A stretch of 55,951 bases of DNA from SCRD01 sp046705285. Lineage in GTDB: Bacteria > Acidobacteriota > Terriglobia > UBA7540. The notes beneath the pieces were generated by a model. That model saw nothing but the letters and a program-made list of their open reading frames with translations. It was not told the origin of the DNA and did no database searches. Positions 8,478-16,522 of the stretch are shown here, in pieces; within the stretch, counting starts at the first letter, position 1; every line of letters begins with the position of its first letter. The stretch lies in NCBI GenBank assembly GCA_046705285.1, contig JBJKQK010000091.1, positions 1-55,951 on the forward strand, read 5' to 3'. The translations under genes were made by a program, and so were the position numbers.

Positions 8478-9902
8478 ATGAGAATTGTTGCTTTCTGCAC
8501 CCCCTCACAGACCAAATCGCTGGCTTCCATTTCCCCACGCCATTCTGTGAGGCGCCATGAACGAACGGGCTGTACAGTCCCAGGGCGTCTTTTTAGAATT
8601 CTTCTTGCGCTTTTCACGGTCGCGTGTTTCTCAATCTCCGTCCCACCGATTTGGGCTGGCAAGCTCGCCCCGGCGAGTGCGACAACGGCCCAGAAGCCGG
8701 ATCACTCTTCGCTACTTGCCCAGGCCAATCGTGTATTGCATGAAATGAGCCAACTCACGGGCCTGCCCATCAAAGGGCCTGTAAAAAAGAAGGTCGTCAG
8801 TCGGGCGGAAGTACGCAAGCTTCTGATGCACAACCTCCATGCCAATTACACGCCCAGGCAAATTCACGCCCAGGAAGCTACGCTGAGAGCTTTTGGCCTG
8901 ATTCCCCAAGGCTTTAACCTGGAAAAGTTCCTCACCAGCTTTTACACGGAGCAGACCTCGGGCTTTTACGACCCAGAGACTCAAACCATGTACATCGCAG
9001 ACTGGATCAAGCCCGACATGCAGGAGATGGTCCTGGCACACGAACTGACCCACGCGCTGCAGGACCAGAATTTCAACCTCAAACGTTACTTTAAGGCAGC
9101 GCGGAATAACGGCGATGCCGAGGCCGCCCGGCAGGCGGTGGTGGAAGGATATGCAACGGCTGCGATGTTTCAAAAGTCCATAGGGGACGTGCCGCTCTCA
9201 AGCCTTCCCAGCATCAACACCTTATTCAAGCCGCTTATCCATCAGCAGATGGCCGAGTATCCTGTTTTTTCAAAGTCCCCCATCTTCTTCCGAACCGAGG
9301 CTCTCTTTCCATACATCCAGGGAGCCACGTTCATCGAGAAAGCAGTGGCCCGCGCAGGCTGGAAAAACCTGAGCGTCCTGTTTACTTCCCCGCCGACTTC
9401 CACAAAAGACATTTTCCAGCCGAGTGTCTACTTCAACCATGAATCGTTGCCCAGGATTACCCTCCCCACCCGTACGCCGCTTAACTCCGTCAAGGGTCTA
9501 AAAAAGGTGGCTGAAAACACCCTGGGAGAGCTTGGCTATGACGCGCTCCTGGGGCAATTCCTTCTTGAGTACAAGGCAGACGCCGTCAGTTCCCACTGGA
9601 TGGGCGACCGCTACATTGTTTACGAAGATGCCGCCACGCGCCATTACGCGCTGGTAGCCAGGACACGCTGGGCCAGTCCGAAAGACGCTCTTGCGTTTTT
9701 CCAAAACTATCACACGGTGCTCACGAAAAAATATCCGAGGCTTTCTGCCGGTCCGCGCTCTACCGCTGGTCGCTTCATCGGAAGCACCGCCTCAGGCGAT
9801 GTCGTCATGCTGCGCACGGGTGACGAGGTCCGATGGGCGGAAGGCGTCCCGAAAAACAAAGTTGATGCGATGCTCAAATGGTTGGCATCGCTATCGAAAT
9901 AG
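8478..9902 (+). CDS. Exported HExxH-type putative metallopeptidase
   Basis: About 474 residues. A hydrophobic segment (LFRILLALFTVACFSISV) about 40 residues from the N-terminus, followed by PIWA-G, looks like a signal peptide with a long N-region. The mature part contains SGFYDPETQTMYIAD, then HELTHALQDQNF with the zinc-binding HExxH, and 27 residues later EGYA, whose Glu could be the third ligand as in gluzincins. No named family is recognised with certainty; similar HExxHALQDQ proteins are common as hypothetical secreted proteins. The ATG at 8478 has GGAGG 13 bases upstream. GTG at 8547 would give a more typical signal peptide and is a real alternative. It is divergent from rnpB. Confidence 0.8.
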   Translation: MRIVAFCTPSQTKSLASISPRHSVRRHERTGCTVPGRLFRILLALFTVACFSISVPPIWAGKLAPASATTAQKPDHSSLLAQANRVLHEMSQLTGLPIKGPVKKKVVSRAEVRKLLMHNLHANYTPRQIHAQEATLRAFGLIPQGFNLEKFLTSFYTEQTSGFYDPETQTMYIADWIKPDMQEMVLAHELTHALQDQNFNLKRYFKAARNNGDAEAARQAVVEGYATAAMFQKSIGDVPLSSLPSINTLFKPLIHQQMAEYPVFSKSPIFFRTEALFPYIQGATFIEKAVARAGWKNLSVLFTSPPTSTKDIFQPSVYFNHESLPRITLPTRTPLNSVKGLKKVAENTLGELGYDALLGQFLLEYKADAVSSHWMGDRYIVYEDAATRHYALVARTRWASPKDALAFFQNYHTVLTKKYPRLSAGPRSTAGRFIGSTASGDVVMLRTGDEVRWAEGVPKNKVDAMLKWLASLSK

Positions 9903-10126
9903 AATTTCCATTGCCGAACCATGGGCCAGATGGCCGTGCAAACGTGTTGCCCGGGACGTTACCTGAGGAGCGATGAATAATAAGGGTTGCAATCATCGAT
10001 ATCATGCTTCAAGCTAGATGGAGTGAATTTCTCGGGAACCGTTGCAGATCTTCAGGCTTCTTTCCGGTTGGCACGTAGCGGGATAATGTTCTTGTCTGTT
10101 GACGGTTTCAACAATAAGGAGACTGC

Positions 10127-10423
10127 ATGATCAAAATGACCGAAAGGGCAGCGCAGGAAGTCAAAGCCATTGCCACAAGCAAGTCGCTGCCCGAAACCAC
10201 GATTTTACGTGTTGACGCAAAGCCGGTCGAAGGCAAGAACGAACTGCGCTTAACATTGAAACTGGACACGAAAGAACCCGAACCCGATGACGTGGTGGCC
10301 ACCACCGACGGAACCCGGCTGGCCGTTGACGAGACCGTGGCCCAGGCCCTCGGCGATCTGAGACTCGACTACCGCGAAGAAACCGGCAACTTTATCTTCG
10401 AACGTCCTGAACCAACAGCCTAG
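10127..10423 (+). CDS. IscA/HesB-like protein without cysteines
   Basis: A 98-residue protein with the outline of the iron-sulfur carrier fold: MIKMTERAAQEVKAIA at the N-terminus, a central beta-rich stretch, VDETVAQALGDLRLDY matching the 'vD..s...L.g..iDy' region, and GNFIFERP near the C-terminus. The three cysteines that bind iron or clusters in IscA (one central, then CGC at the end) are all missing; the protein contains no cysteine at all. It therefore cannot act as a classical Fe-S carrier. GGAG lies 7 bases before the ATG. It stands alone, without isc or suf genes. The family assignment is by pattern only. Confidence 0.7.
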   Translation: MIKMTERAAQEVKAIATSKSLPETTILRVDAKPVEGKNELRLTLKLDTKEPEPDDVVATTDGTRLAVDETVAQALGDLRLDYREETGNFIFERPEPTA

Positions 10424-10432
10424 CACTCAAAA

Positions 10433-10448
10433 TCAGGCTCCGGCCTGA
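10433..10448. terminator. Short hairpin after the IscA-like gene
   Basis: A perfect 6-bp stem TCAGGC/GCCTGA with a TCCG loop starts 10 bases after the TAG stop at 10423. No T-run follows, so it is at most a weak terminator. The convergent ligA gene ends at 10586. Confidence 0.3.
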
Positions 10449-10585
10449 CACCCGTTTCAACATTCTGGAAGTACGCCCGAAAGGTTCCCACATCTCAAGA
10501 TCCCAGACAATCGCATCCACCTGACCTGGTGGCTGTCCAGGCAGAAGGCGCGATTGTCTGCGTCAGGACAGGGCTCGAGCGCGGA

Positions 10586-12598
10586 CTATTGCCTGAGCAA
10601 TTCCCTGAGGTGCGCCTCGTCGATCGTCTCGATCCCCAGCGAGCGCGCCTTGTCGAGTTTCGATCCGGGTTCTGCACCCACAACGACGTAACTGGTTTTC
10701 TTGCTGACCGAACTGGTAACTCGCCCTCCGCATTCCTCAATCAGGCGGGTTGCCTCTTCACGCGAAAGGCTGGGCAAGCTGCCCGTAAGTACAAATTGGA
10801 GTCCGCCGAGCGAGCCGCCGGCCCGCCGCCTCTTCTGCTCAAATTGGAGGCCCGATTTGCCAAGCTTCTCAATGACATCTCGGTTCCGCTTTTCGTGGAA
10901 GAACTCCACAATGCTCTGAGCCACTTTGGGCCCGATTTCTTCCACCTTGAAGAGATCCTCCGGGGCGGCCGCTATCAGCTTGTCCACCGAACCGAAATGT
11001 TCCGCCAGAAGTTGCGCAGTCCGCTCGCCGACAAATCGAATTCCAATCCCGTAGATCACCCTGGCCAAATCAGCCTGCTTGCTGTTCTCGATTTCCGTAA
11101 GGAGGTTCTGTGCCGATTTCTTTCCCATCCGCTCGAGGTTCGCCAGTTGCTCCTCATCCAGGCTGTAGAGGTCCGCAACATCCTGAACAATTTTCTTGTC
11201 GACCAACTGATCCACCAGCGATTCCCCAAGACCGTTGATGTTCATGGCGTGCCGTGAAGCAAAGTGCAGCAGTGACTCTTTCAACTGCGCCGGGCAGGCC
11301 GCATTCACGCAGCGATACGCAACTTCACCTTCAACCCGGATGACCTCACCTCCGCAAACGGGACAGGTCCTGGGCATTTTGAATTCCCGCCCGTCGGGGG
11401 CATGTTTGGTCACCTTCAGCACCTGGGGAATAACTTCCCCGGCCCGCTGGATCAGCACGGTGTCGCCGATCTTTACTCCCAACCGTTCGACTTCATCCAT
11501 GTTATGAAGCGTGGCATGGCTGACCGTCACTCCGCCGACAATGACCGGTTCGAGATCGGCTACGGGAGTCATTGTGCCGGTCCGGCCAACCTGGGCTCGA
11601 ATGTCCTTGACCGTAGTGGTCTCCTGGTGGGCAGGATATTTGTAGGCAATTGCCCACCGCGGGGATTTGGCCGTCATACCAAGTTCATCCCAAAGCGCGA
11701 TCTCATTCACCTTAACGACTACCCCATCGATTTCGTATTCGAGCTTCTCGCGTTGAGGCTCCATGTCTTCGATGTAGCCGGTCAGTTCATCAAGCGATTT
11801 GGCGAGCTTTTTGTAAGGGTTCACTTTGAAACCAAGATCCTTGAGAATTTCCAGCACCTCCCAGTGTTCCTTCAACGGCGGCCGTCCGTTTACGAGGAGG
11901 TAGTAAAGGAAAATATCGAGGTTCCGCTGCGCCACTACCTTGGGATCAAGCTGGCGGATGGTTCCCGCAGCCGCGTTGCGCGGGTTTGCGAAAGGCGGCT
12001 CGCCATTCCTTTCCCGCTGTTCGTTCGCCTCTCGGAAGGCTTTGTGGGTCATGATCACTTCGCCCCGGACCTCAAACTTTTCGGCATGACGGATTGCAGC
12101 AAGCCTTTTGGAATCGATCTTAAGCGGCACGGAACGGATGGTCTTGACGTTTTGAGTGACGTCTTCACCTGTGACACCATCACCGCGGGTAAGGCCGCGT
12201 GTGAGGACGCCATCTTCATAGGTTAAAGCCATCGAAAGGCCATCGAGCTTTAACTCTGCCACGTAAGGAACCTGCTTACGTCCCGAAAGCTCCCGCACTC
12301 GCCGGTCAAAATCACGCAACTCATCCACTGAATAAGTATTGTCAAGGCTCAACATCGGCACTGAATGCCGAACCTTGGCGAATTCTTCGGCTGGCTGACC
12401 CCCGACACGCTGAGTTGGCGAGTCAGGCCTGATCAGTTCAGGATGATCTTTCTCCATCTGCTGCAACCGGTGCATGAGTTCATCGAATTTGACATCGGAG
12501 ATTTCCGGATCGTTCAAAACGTAGTAGCGATGTTCGTGGTACCGGATCTCCTCACGCAGCCTTTCGATCTCTTGTTCAACATCCAGGCTCCTAGCCAC
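10586..12598 (-). CDS. ligA: NAD-dependent DNA ligase
   Basis: Seals nicks in replication and repair using NAD+. Domain order is complete: the Ia domain with HEHRYYVLNDPEISD, the adenylation domain with the KLDG motif in AELKLDGLSMALTYEDG, the OB fold, the four-cysteine zinc finger (CPVCGG then CVNAACPAQ), the HhH region and a C-terminal BRCT domain (GGLQFVLTGSLPSLSREEA). About 670 residues, normal length. The Shine-Dalgarno AGGAG touches the ATG at 12604 directly but lies 6 bases before the GTG at 12598, so I prefer the GTG. The two choices differ by two codons. Confidence 0.97.
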   Translation of the reverse strand: MARSLDVEQEIERLREEIRYHEHRYYVLNDPEISDVKFDELMHRLQQMEKDHPELIRPDSPTQRVGGQPAEEFAKVRHSVPMLSLDNTYSVDELRDFDRRVRELSGRKQVPYVAELKLDGLSMALTYEDGVLTRGLTRGDGVTGEDVTQNVKTIRSVPLKIDSKRLAAIRHAEKFEVRGEVIMTHKAFREANEQRERNGEPPFANPRNAAAGTIRQLDPKVVAQRNLDIFLYYLLVNGRPPLKEHWEVLEILKDLGFKVNPYKKLAKSLDELTGYIEDMEPQREKLEYEIDGVVVKVNEIALWDELGMTAKSPRWAIAYKYPAHQETTTVKDIRAQVGRTGTMTPVADLEPVIVGGVTVSHATLHNMDEVERLGVKIGDTVLIQRAGEVIPQVLKVTKHAPDGREFKMPRTCPVCGGEVIRVEGEVAYRCVNAACPAQLKESLLHFASRHAMNINGLGESLVDQLVDKKIVQDVADLYSLDEEQLANLERMGKKSAQNLLTEIENSKQADLARVIYGIGIRFVGERTAQLLAEHFGSVDKLIAAAPEDLFKVEEIGPKVAQSIVEFFHEKRNRDVIEKLGKSGLQFEQKRRRAGGSLGGLQFVLTGSLPSLSREEATRLIEECGGRVTSSVSKKTSYVVVGAEPGSKLDKARSLGIETIDEAHLRELLRQ

Positions 12599-12670
12599 AG
12601 TCATCTCCTGGCGATTAATATGGGGTTTGCAACCAAATCCTAGTGGAATTATAACGCTTTGAAGGAAGGG

Positions 12671-12701
12671 GTAGAGACGGCCCGTGTCAGACCGTCTCTA
12701 C
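12671..12701. repeat. REP-like palindrome
   Basis: GTAGAGACGG and its exact reverse complement are separated by 11 bases. It lies between two divergently transcribed genes, so it is not a terminator for either. The form resembles dispersed extragenic palindromes, but only one copy is visible in this window, so the repeat status is inference. Confidence 0.45.
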
Positions 12702-12864
12702 CTTTGTGCGTTCGGGGCGGAACGCTGGGGGGCTAACGTGCAGTAATGAAGCCCAATCTTTCTATGAACGCCCGTCGGTGGGTATCTGCAAGATTTTACC
12801 GATGCCGACCGCGGCAAACCATCTATCAAACAATCTCAAGATAATGGACTTGCAACGGCTGCGC

Positions 12865-12880
12865 TATGACTTCCATCACA
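12865..12880. promoter_or_regulatory. CRP/FNR-family-like site, distal copy
   Basis: TATGA-CTTCCA-TCACA, 8 or 9 of 10 arm positions matching the CRP-type TGTGA-N6-TCACA. Its centre is 23 bases (about two helical turns) upstream of a second, better site. Confidence 0.4.
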
Positions 12881-12887
12881 GGCCGTT

Positions 12888-12903
12888 TGTGACTTTGGTC
12901 ACT
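12888..12903. promoter_or_regulatory. CRP/FNR-family-like site, proximal copy
   Basis: TGTGA-CTTTGG-TCACT, centred about 81 bases before the radical SAM start codon. It contains the perfect inner palindrome GTGAC-N4-GTCAC. The same arms, TGTGA and TCACT, occur in the gap between the two Crp/Fnr genes downstream. Confidence 0.55.
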
Positions 12904-12976
12904 GCAACCTGTGCTTGCCCATGTTGAGATGTCCCAGAGGCCAACCTGGGGAATGGGGCTTGGAAGGGGGCAATCA

Positions 12977-14065
12977 ATGGACTTCAATACAACGCCATTC
13001 ATCGTGATTTGGGAAACGACTCAAGCTTGCGACTTGGTTTGCCTTCATTGCCGGGCGTGCGCACAGCCGTCACGCTCGCCTCTGGAGCTCTCAACCGAAG
13101 AGGGCAAGGACCTTATTGATCAGGTCGCTAAGATGGGCGCCCCTTTGTTCGTCCTGACAGGAGGCGACCCCCTTAAGCGGCCGGATATTTATGATCTGGT
13201 TGATTATGGAACGCGCCATGCTGTTCGAATGTCGATGACACCGAGCGCCACACCCCTCCTCACGCGCGACGCCATCTCCAGGCTGCAGCGGTGTGGCTTG
13301 GCACGGCTGGCAGTCAGCCTGGACGGATCGACGCCTGAAATCCATGATGTATTCCGCGGCCTTCGCGGGTCTTACGCCTGGACCTTGAATGCGATCCGGT
13401 GGGCCAGCGAGCTTGGATTGCCCTTGCAGATCAACACCACCATTACGCGGCGCAATCTGGATGATTTTGAAAGCATGGTGGCTCTCCTCAAAACATTTGA
13501 TATGGCCCTGTGGAGCGTGTTCTTCCTCGTACCAACAGGCCGGGCACAACCGGAAAACCTGATCAGCGCCGAAGAGTTCGAAGAGGTCTTCGGAAAACTC
13601 GCCACCGTGGCCCAGGATGTCCAATTCGACATCAAAACAACAGAGGCGCAGCATTACCGGAGGTTCTTGGCCCAGCAACGCGCCGCGCAGCGGCGAAGCA
13701 ACTCTGTGCAAGCACGGGTGCCTTGCGGAAAGCCTGCCCGGGACGGCATTGGGCGTGCCCCGCAGGGCCTGAATGACGGCAAAGGACTTGTGTTCATCTC
13801 TCACAAAGGAGAGGTCTTTCCCAGCGGCTTTCTTCCACTGGCGGCTGGCAACATCCGACAGCGGCCGTTGGCAGAAATCTACCAAGGCACCCAACTTTTC
13901 AAGAAGTTGCGTGACACGTCGAATTTAAAGGGGAAATGTGGGGTGTGCGAATTTCGCCAAATCTGTGGCGGTTCTCGCTCTCGCGCTTTTGCGATGACTG
14001 GCGATCCTTTCGCGGCAGATCCGTCGTGCATTTACCAGCCACAGGCCCTCCGGATGAGCGCCTAG
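12977..14065 (+). CDS. Radical SAM/SPASM domain protein
   Basis: A 362-residue radical S-adenosylmethionine enzyme. The cluster motif CxxxCxxC is C18-C22-C25 (TTQACDLVCLHCRACA), followed by a GGDPL SAM-contact motif and the SLDGSTPEIHDVFRG segment. The C-terminus has a SPASM-type cysteine set (C245 region CGKPARDGIG, then CGVCEFRQICGG and a last C near the end). This resembles the subgroup that contains the haem-pathway AhbC/AhbD enzymes and peptide-maturing enzymes; no precursor peptide gene is seen nearby. The start ATG has GGGGG 6 bases upstream. The coding ends of this gene and the Crp/Fnr gene overlap tail to tail by 4 bases. Two CRP-like sites precede it. Confidence 0.85.
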   Translation: MDFNTTPFIVIWETTQACDLVCLHCRACAQPSRSPLELSTEEGKDLIDQVAKMGAPLFVLTGGDPLKRPDIYDLVDYGTRHAVRMSMTPSATPLLTRDAISRLQRCGLARLAVSLDGSTPEIHDVFRGLRGSYAWTLNAIRWASELGLPLQINTTITRRNLDDFESMVALLKTFDMALWSVFFLVPTGRAQPENLISAEEFEEVFGKLATVAQDVQFDIKTTEAQHYRRFLAQQRAAQRRSNSVQARVPCGKPARDGIGRAPQGLNDGKGLVFISHKGEVFPSGFLPLAAGNIRQRPLAEIYQGTQLFKKLRDTSNLKGKCGVCEFRQICGGSRSRAFAMTGDPFAADPSCIYQPQALRMSA

Positions 14066-14919
14066 CGAAAGAATTCTCGATTGCCAGAAGTTTCCACAGC
14101 GGGGTTGCTATCGGATTCTACGTCCGAACTGGATTCGGTCCCGGTGATATGAGGGAAGCTTGGGTTTTCCCCAGCTTTTGCCTTATCGGCTTTCCGGGTC
14201 TTTACTGCCTGCAACTCTTCCAGAGTGTGCCCCTTCGGAACTCGCACCCGCGATCCTTCCAGTTCCAGGATTCCCTGGTCCTCAAACTCCGCGAGCAGAC
14301 GCGATACCGTTTCCCGCGAAACCCCGATCATCTGCCCGATTTCTTCCTGTGTGAGTGGAAGTTTAAGCTCGATCCCTCGATCGGTAACTTCACCATTTTC
14401 CGCAATCCATGCTTCCAGCAGGTCACCCAGTTTCTCAACCGCTGGTTGTGACCCGGATGAATAATGAATCATGTTCACAGCTTCACGAAGCTGATGGCTC
14501 AAAACTTCGACAACTGTGATGCAAATTTCAGGATGAAGTTCAAGCAAATCCAGGAAATCCTTCCGCGGAACATAGAGGAACTGTGTGGGACTGAGCGTTT
14601 CGGCAGTGTATTCAGCAGGTCTGGATGACATTGTAGCACTCAGCCCAAGGACCTCACCGGACTGCACGACCCGCAATATCAGACTCTTGCCGCCTTTGAG
14701 AGACACAAAGAGCTTGACCGCCCCTTTCAAGAGTACAAAAATACCTTCCGGCAACTGCCCTTCCTCCAGAAGTTTGGCGTGCTTTGGCAGATTTACGATT
14801 GATTTCACAGATTCAAGGGCGTGAAGGAACTCCGCGAGGGACTTGTCCCACGGCTTTCCAGGTGCAAAAAGGTTCCCCTTCGTCTTTGTGAATGTGCCTG
14901 ATTTTCCAAGATTCCTCAT
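14062..14919 (-). CDS. Crp/Fnr-family transcriptional regulator with C-terminal extension
   Basis: About 285 residues. A cyclic-nucleotide-binding-type jelly roll occupies roughly residues 35-150, followed by the dimer helix and a winged helix with LPLTQEEIGQMIGVSRETVSRLLAEFE. The recognition helix carries R-E-x-x-x-R in the same order as E. coli CRP, which reads TGTGA. There are no Fnr-type N-terminal cysteines. About 50 residues after the wing form a hydrophilic tail (SSSDVESDSN). I start at the ATG at 14919 because the longer frame from 14976 would run through a TGTGA-N6-TCACT site. That site lies 43 bases upstream, which suggests autoregulation. Confidence 0.85.
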   Translation of the reverse strand: MRNLGKSGTFTKTKGNLFAPGKPWDKSLAEFLHALESVKSIVNLPKHAKLLEEGQLPEGIFVLLKGAVKLFVSLKGGKSLILRVVQSGEVLGLSATMSSRPAEYTAETLSPTQFLYVPRKDFLDLLELHPEICITVVEVLSHQLREAVNMIHYSSGSQPAVEKLGDLLEAWIAENGEVTDRGIELKLPLTQEEIGQMIGVSRETVSRLLAEFEDQGILELEGSRVRVPKGHTLEELQAVKTRKADKAKAGENPSFPHITGTESSSDVESDSNPAVETSGNREFFR

Positions 14920-14961
14920 GTAACTCTCACGATAATTTAAGAGGAAACAAAGGGCTAATGA

Positions 14962-14977
14962 TGTGACGTAAATCACT
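14962..14977. promoter_or_regulatory. CRP/FNR-family-like site between the two regulators
   Basis: TGTGA-CGTAAA-TCACT, identical in both arms to the proximal site before the radical SAM gene. It lies in the 187-base gap between the two divergent Crp/Fnr genes, 43 bases from one start codon and 130 from the other, so it could control either or both. Confidence 0.55.
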
Positions 14978-15106
14978 CAATGGCGTGACGGAAGGAGGTA
15001 CTTTCGCAAATTGAGGCCTTCATTTTCTGTGCTTACGCTTTACGTGCGGAACCCGGCGCGATGCCGGGATGGTCAAGGCGCCCGATTGAAAGTAAAATGA
15101 GACGGC

Positions 15107-15811
15107 ATGGGCGATTGGAAGGCAAAACGTATCGAATCCCTTCGCAGCGTTCCCCTTTTTGCCGACCTTACGGAGCGTGAGTTGGCTCTACTGGCCGATC
15201 GTACGCTCTCCAGAGAATATCAACCCGGTGAAATCATCTTTGCAGAAGGCGACCTTTGCGAGGGCTTGTACATCGTTCAATCTGGGAGCGTCAAGATATT
15301 CAACATTTCCGCCAGCGGCCGAGAACAGGTCCTGCTGATTGAGGGTGCAGGAAATTCTCTGGCGGAGTTGCCAGTGTTTGACGGAGGGAACTACCCGGCA
15401 TCAACTGCAGCCGTGGGAAAGTGCACGCTCCTCTTCATCAGCAAGAAGGACTTTCGCGCGTTGTGTCTGGAACGGCCTGAAGTATCCCTGAAGGTCCTGA
15501 AGGTAGTCAGTTCCCGGTTACGGCAGCTTGTAGGAATTATTGAAGAGCTCTCCTTTACTACGGTTCGTAGCCGTTTGGCTTCGTGGCTGCTTCAGGAGGC
15601 CAGGGCCAAAGGCCGGGAAACACTCCGCGGCATCGAATTTACTCTGAGTGTCAACAATCAGGAACTTGCGTTTCAGATCGGCACAGTCAGGGAATTGGTT
15701 TCCAGGAACTTGAGCTATTTCCAGTCCAATGGGGTCCTGAAGACCGAGGGCCGTACCGTTATAGTTGCAGATCTCAGCGCTCTCGAAGCTGAAATCAATG
15801 CAGGCAGGTAG
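15107..15811 (+). CDS. Crp/Fnr-family transcriptional regulator
   Basis: A 234-residue regulator. It has an N-terminal effector domain (EYQPGEIIFAEGDLCEGLYIVQSGSVKIF, then AELPVFDGGNYPAS, the phosphate-binding-cassette position) and a C-terminal winged helix (NQELAFQIGTVRELVSRNLSYFQSNG). The helix again shows R-E-x-x-x-R, so the two neighbours may read similar DNA. No cluster-binding cysteine set of the Fnr type is present. A perfect 6-bp hairpin, CCCGGC/GCCGGG (15052-15068), lies in the leader. It is divergent from the other Crp/Fnr gene. Confidence 0.88.
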   Translation: MGDWKAKRIESLRSVPLFADLTERELALLADRTLSREYQPGEIIFAEGDLCEGLYIVQSGSVKIFNISASGREQVLLIEGAGNSLAELPVFDGGNYPASTAAVGKCTLLFISKKDFRALCLERPEVSLKVLKVVSSRLRQLVGIIEELSFTTVRSRLASWLLQEARAKGRETLRGIEFTLSVNNQELAFQIGTVRELVSRNLSYFQSNGVLKTEGRTVIVADLSALEAEINAGR

Positions 15812-15962
15812 CCTTGCCGGACGTGTCCGGTTGCTCCCACCTGTCGCCCTAAAATCGGGGGAACTCGCTTTCATGTGGTTAACAGGTTTTTGCCAGAGCC
15901 CCGCACTTTCGGGTCGACTTCCGGAAGGGTATCGCTCGCGGGGCACCCGCAGCAATTGGAAC

Positions 15963-15992
15963 TTGACATTGGAACAATTCGGTTGCTAGGTT
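15963..15992 (+). promoter_or_regulatory. Possible promoter of the small exported protein gene
   Basis: TTGACA (15963-15968), an 18-base spacer and TAGGTT (15987-15992), about 40 bases before the next start codon. The -35 is perfect and the -10 weak. Confidence 0.35.
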
Positions 15993-16032
15993 TTGTCATA
16001 GGGTGATCAGGAGAAACGGGGGACGAGAGCTC

Positions 16033-16437
16033 ATGAAAGCCAGGATTGTCAGCGTCTTAATTTACATTCTATCGGGTTGCGCTCTGGCAACCAGTACGGG
16101 GTTGGCACAAATTATCCAGTCGCCTGATGCGCCTGGACCCACAGGCAGGTGGGAGAATGCTATCTCTCTGGCCGGGAAGTATCAGAATTATGTCTATGGC
16201 GTCGTGAAAAAAATCGAGAAGCACCAGATTGTACTGGATAAGACTCGCTTTGGAAACAATCAGGTATTCAAACTGGAACACAACACCAAGTTCATTCACA
16301 ACGGAAAACGCAGCAAGTTGGCGGTCCTAAAAGTGGGCGATATGGTCTGGGTGGATGCCAAGATTAAGAAAAAAACTAACGAGAAGATCGCCAGAAAAGT
16401 GATCACGGGGGTGGGCCCAAAGTCAGCCTCCGAGTAG
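16033..16437 (+). CDS. Small exported protein, function unknown
   Basis: About 134 residues. A signal peptide is clear (KARIVSVLIYILSGCALATS, then AQ). The mature part is lysine-rich and reads like a single small beta barrel: GVVKKIEKHQIVLDK, FKLEHNTKFIHNGKR, LKVGDMVWVDAKIKK. This resembles the DUF5666-type exported domains in general shape, but I do not recognise a defined family. The ATG at 16033 was chosen because it begins the signal peptide; the frame is open 10 codons further upstream. Confidence 0.75.
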   Translation: MKARIVSVLIYILSGCALATSTGLAQIIQSPDAPGPTGRWENAISLAGKYQNYVYGVVKKIEKHQIVLDKTRFGNNQVFKLEHNTKFIHNGKRSKLAVLKVGDMVWVDAKIKKKTNEKIARKVITGVGPKSASE

Positions 16438-16522
16438 ACTTTTGTCAGAATGCCAGGCTTTTGCACTCGTTGCCAGCGGAGTGCCATCGGCAACGCAAAG
16501 ATAACCAACCGAGCGCCGAAAC

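Larger units (their letters stand above)
12605..12976. other. Regulatory intergenic region between ligA and the radical SAM gene
   Basis: A gap of 372 bases between divergent genes. It holds a 10-bp perfect palindrome (12671-12701) and two tandem TGTGA-N6-TCACA-like sites (12865-12903). No convincing coding sequence is present; an open frame from 12706 lacks any recognisable feature. Confidence 0.7.
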
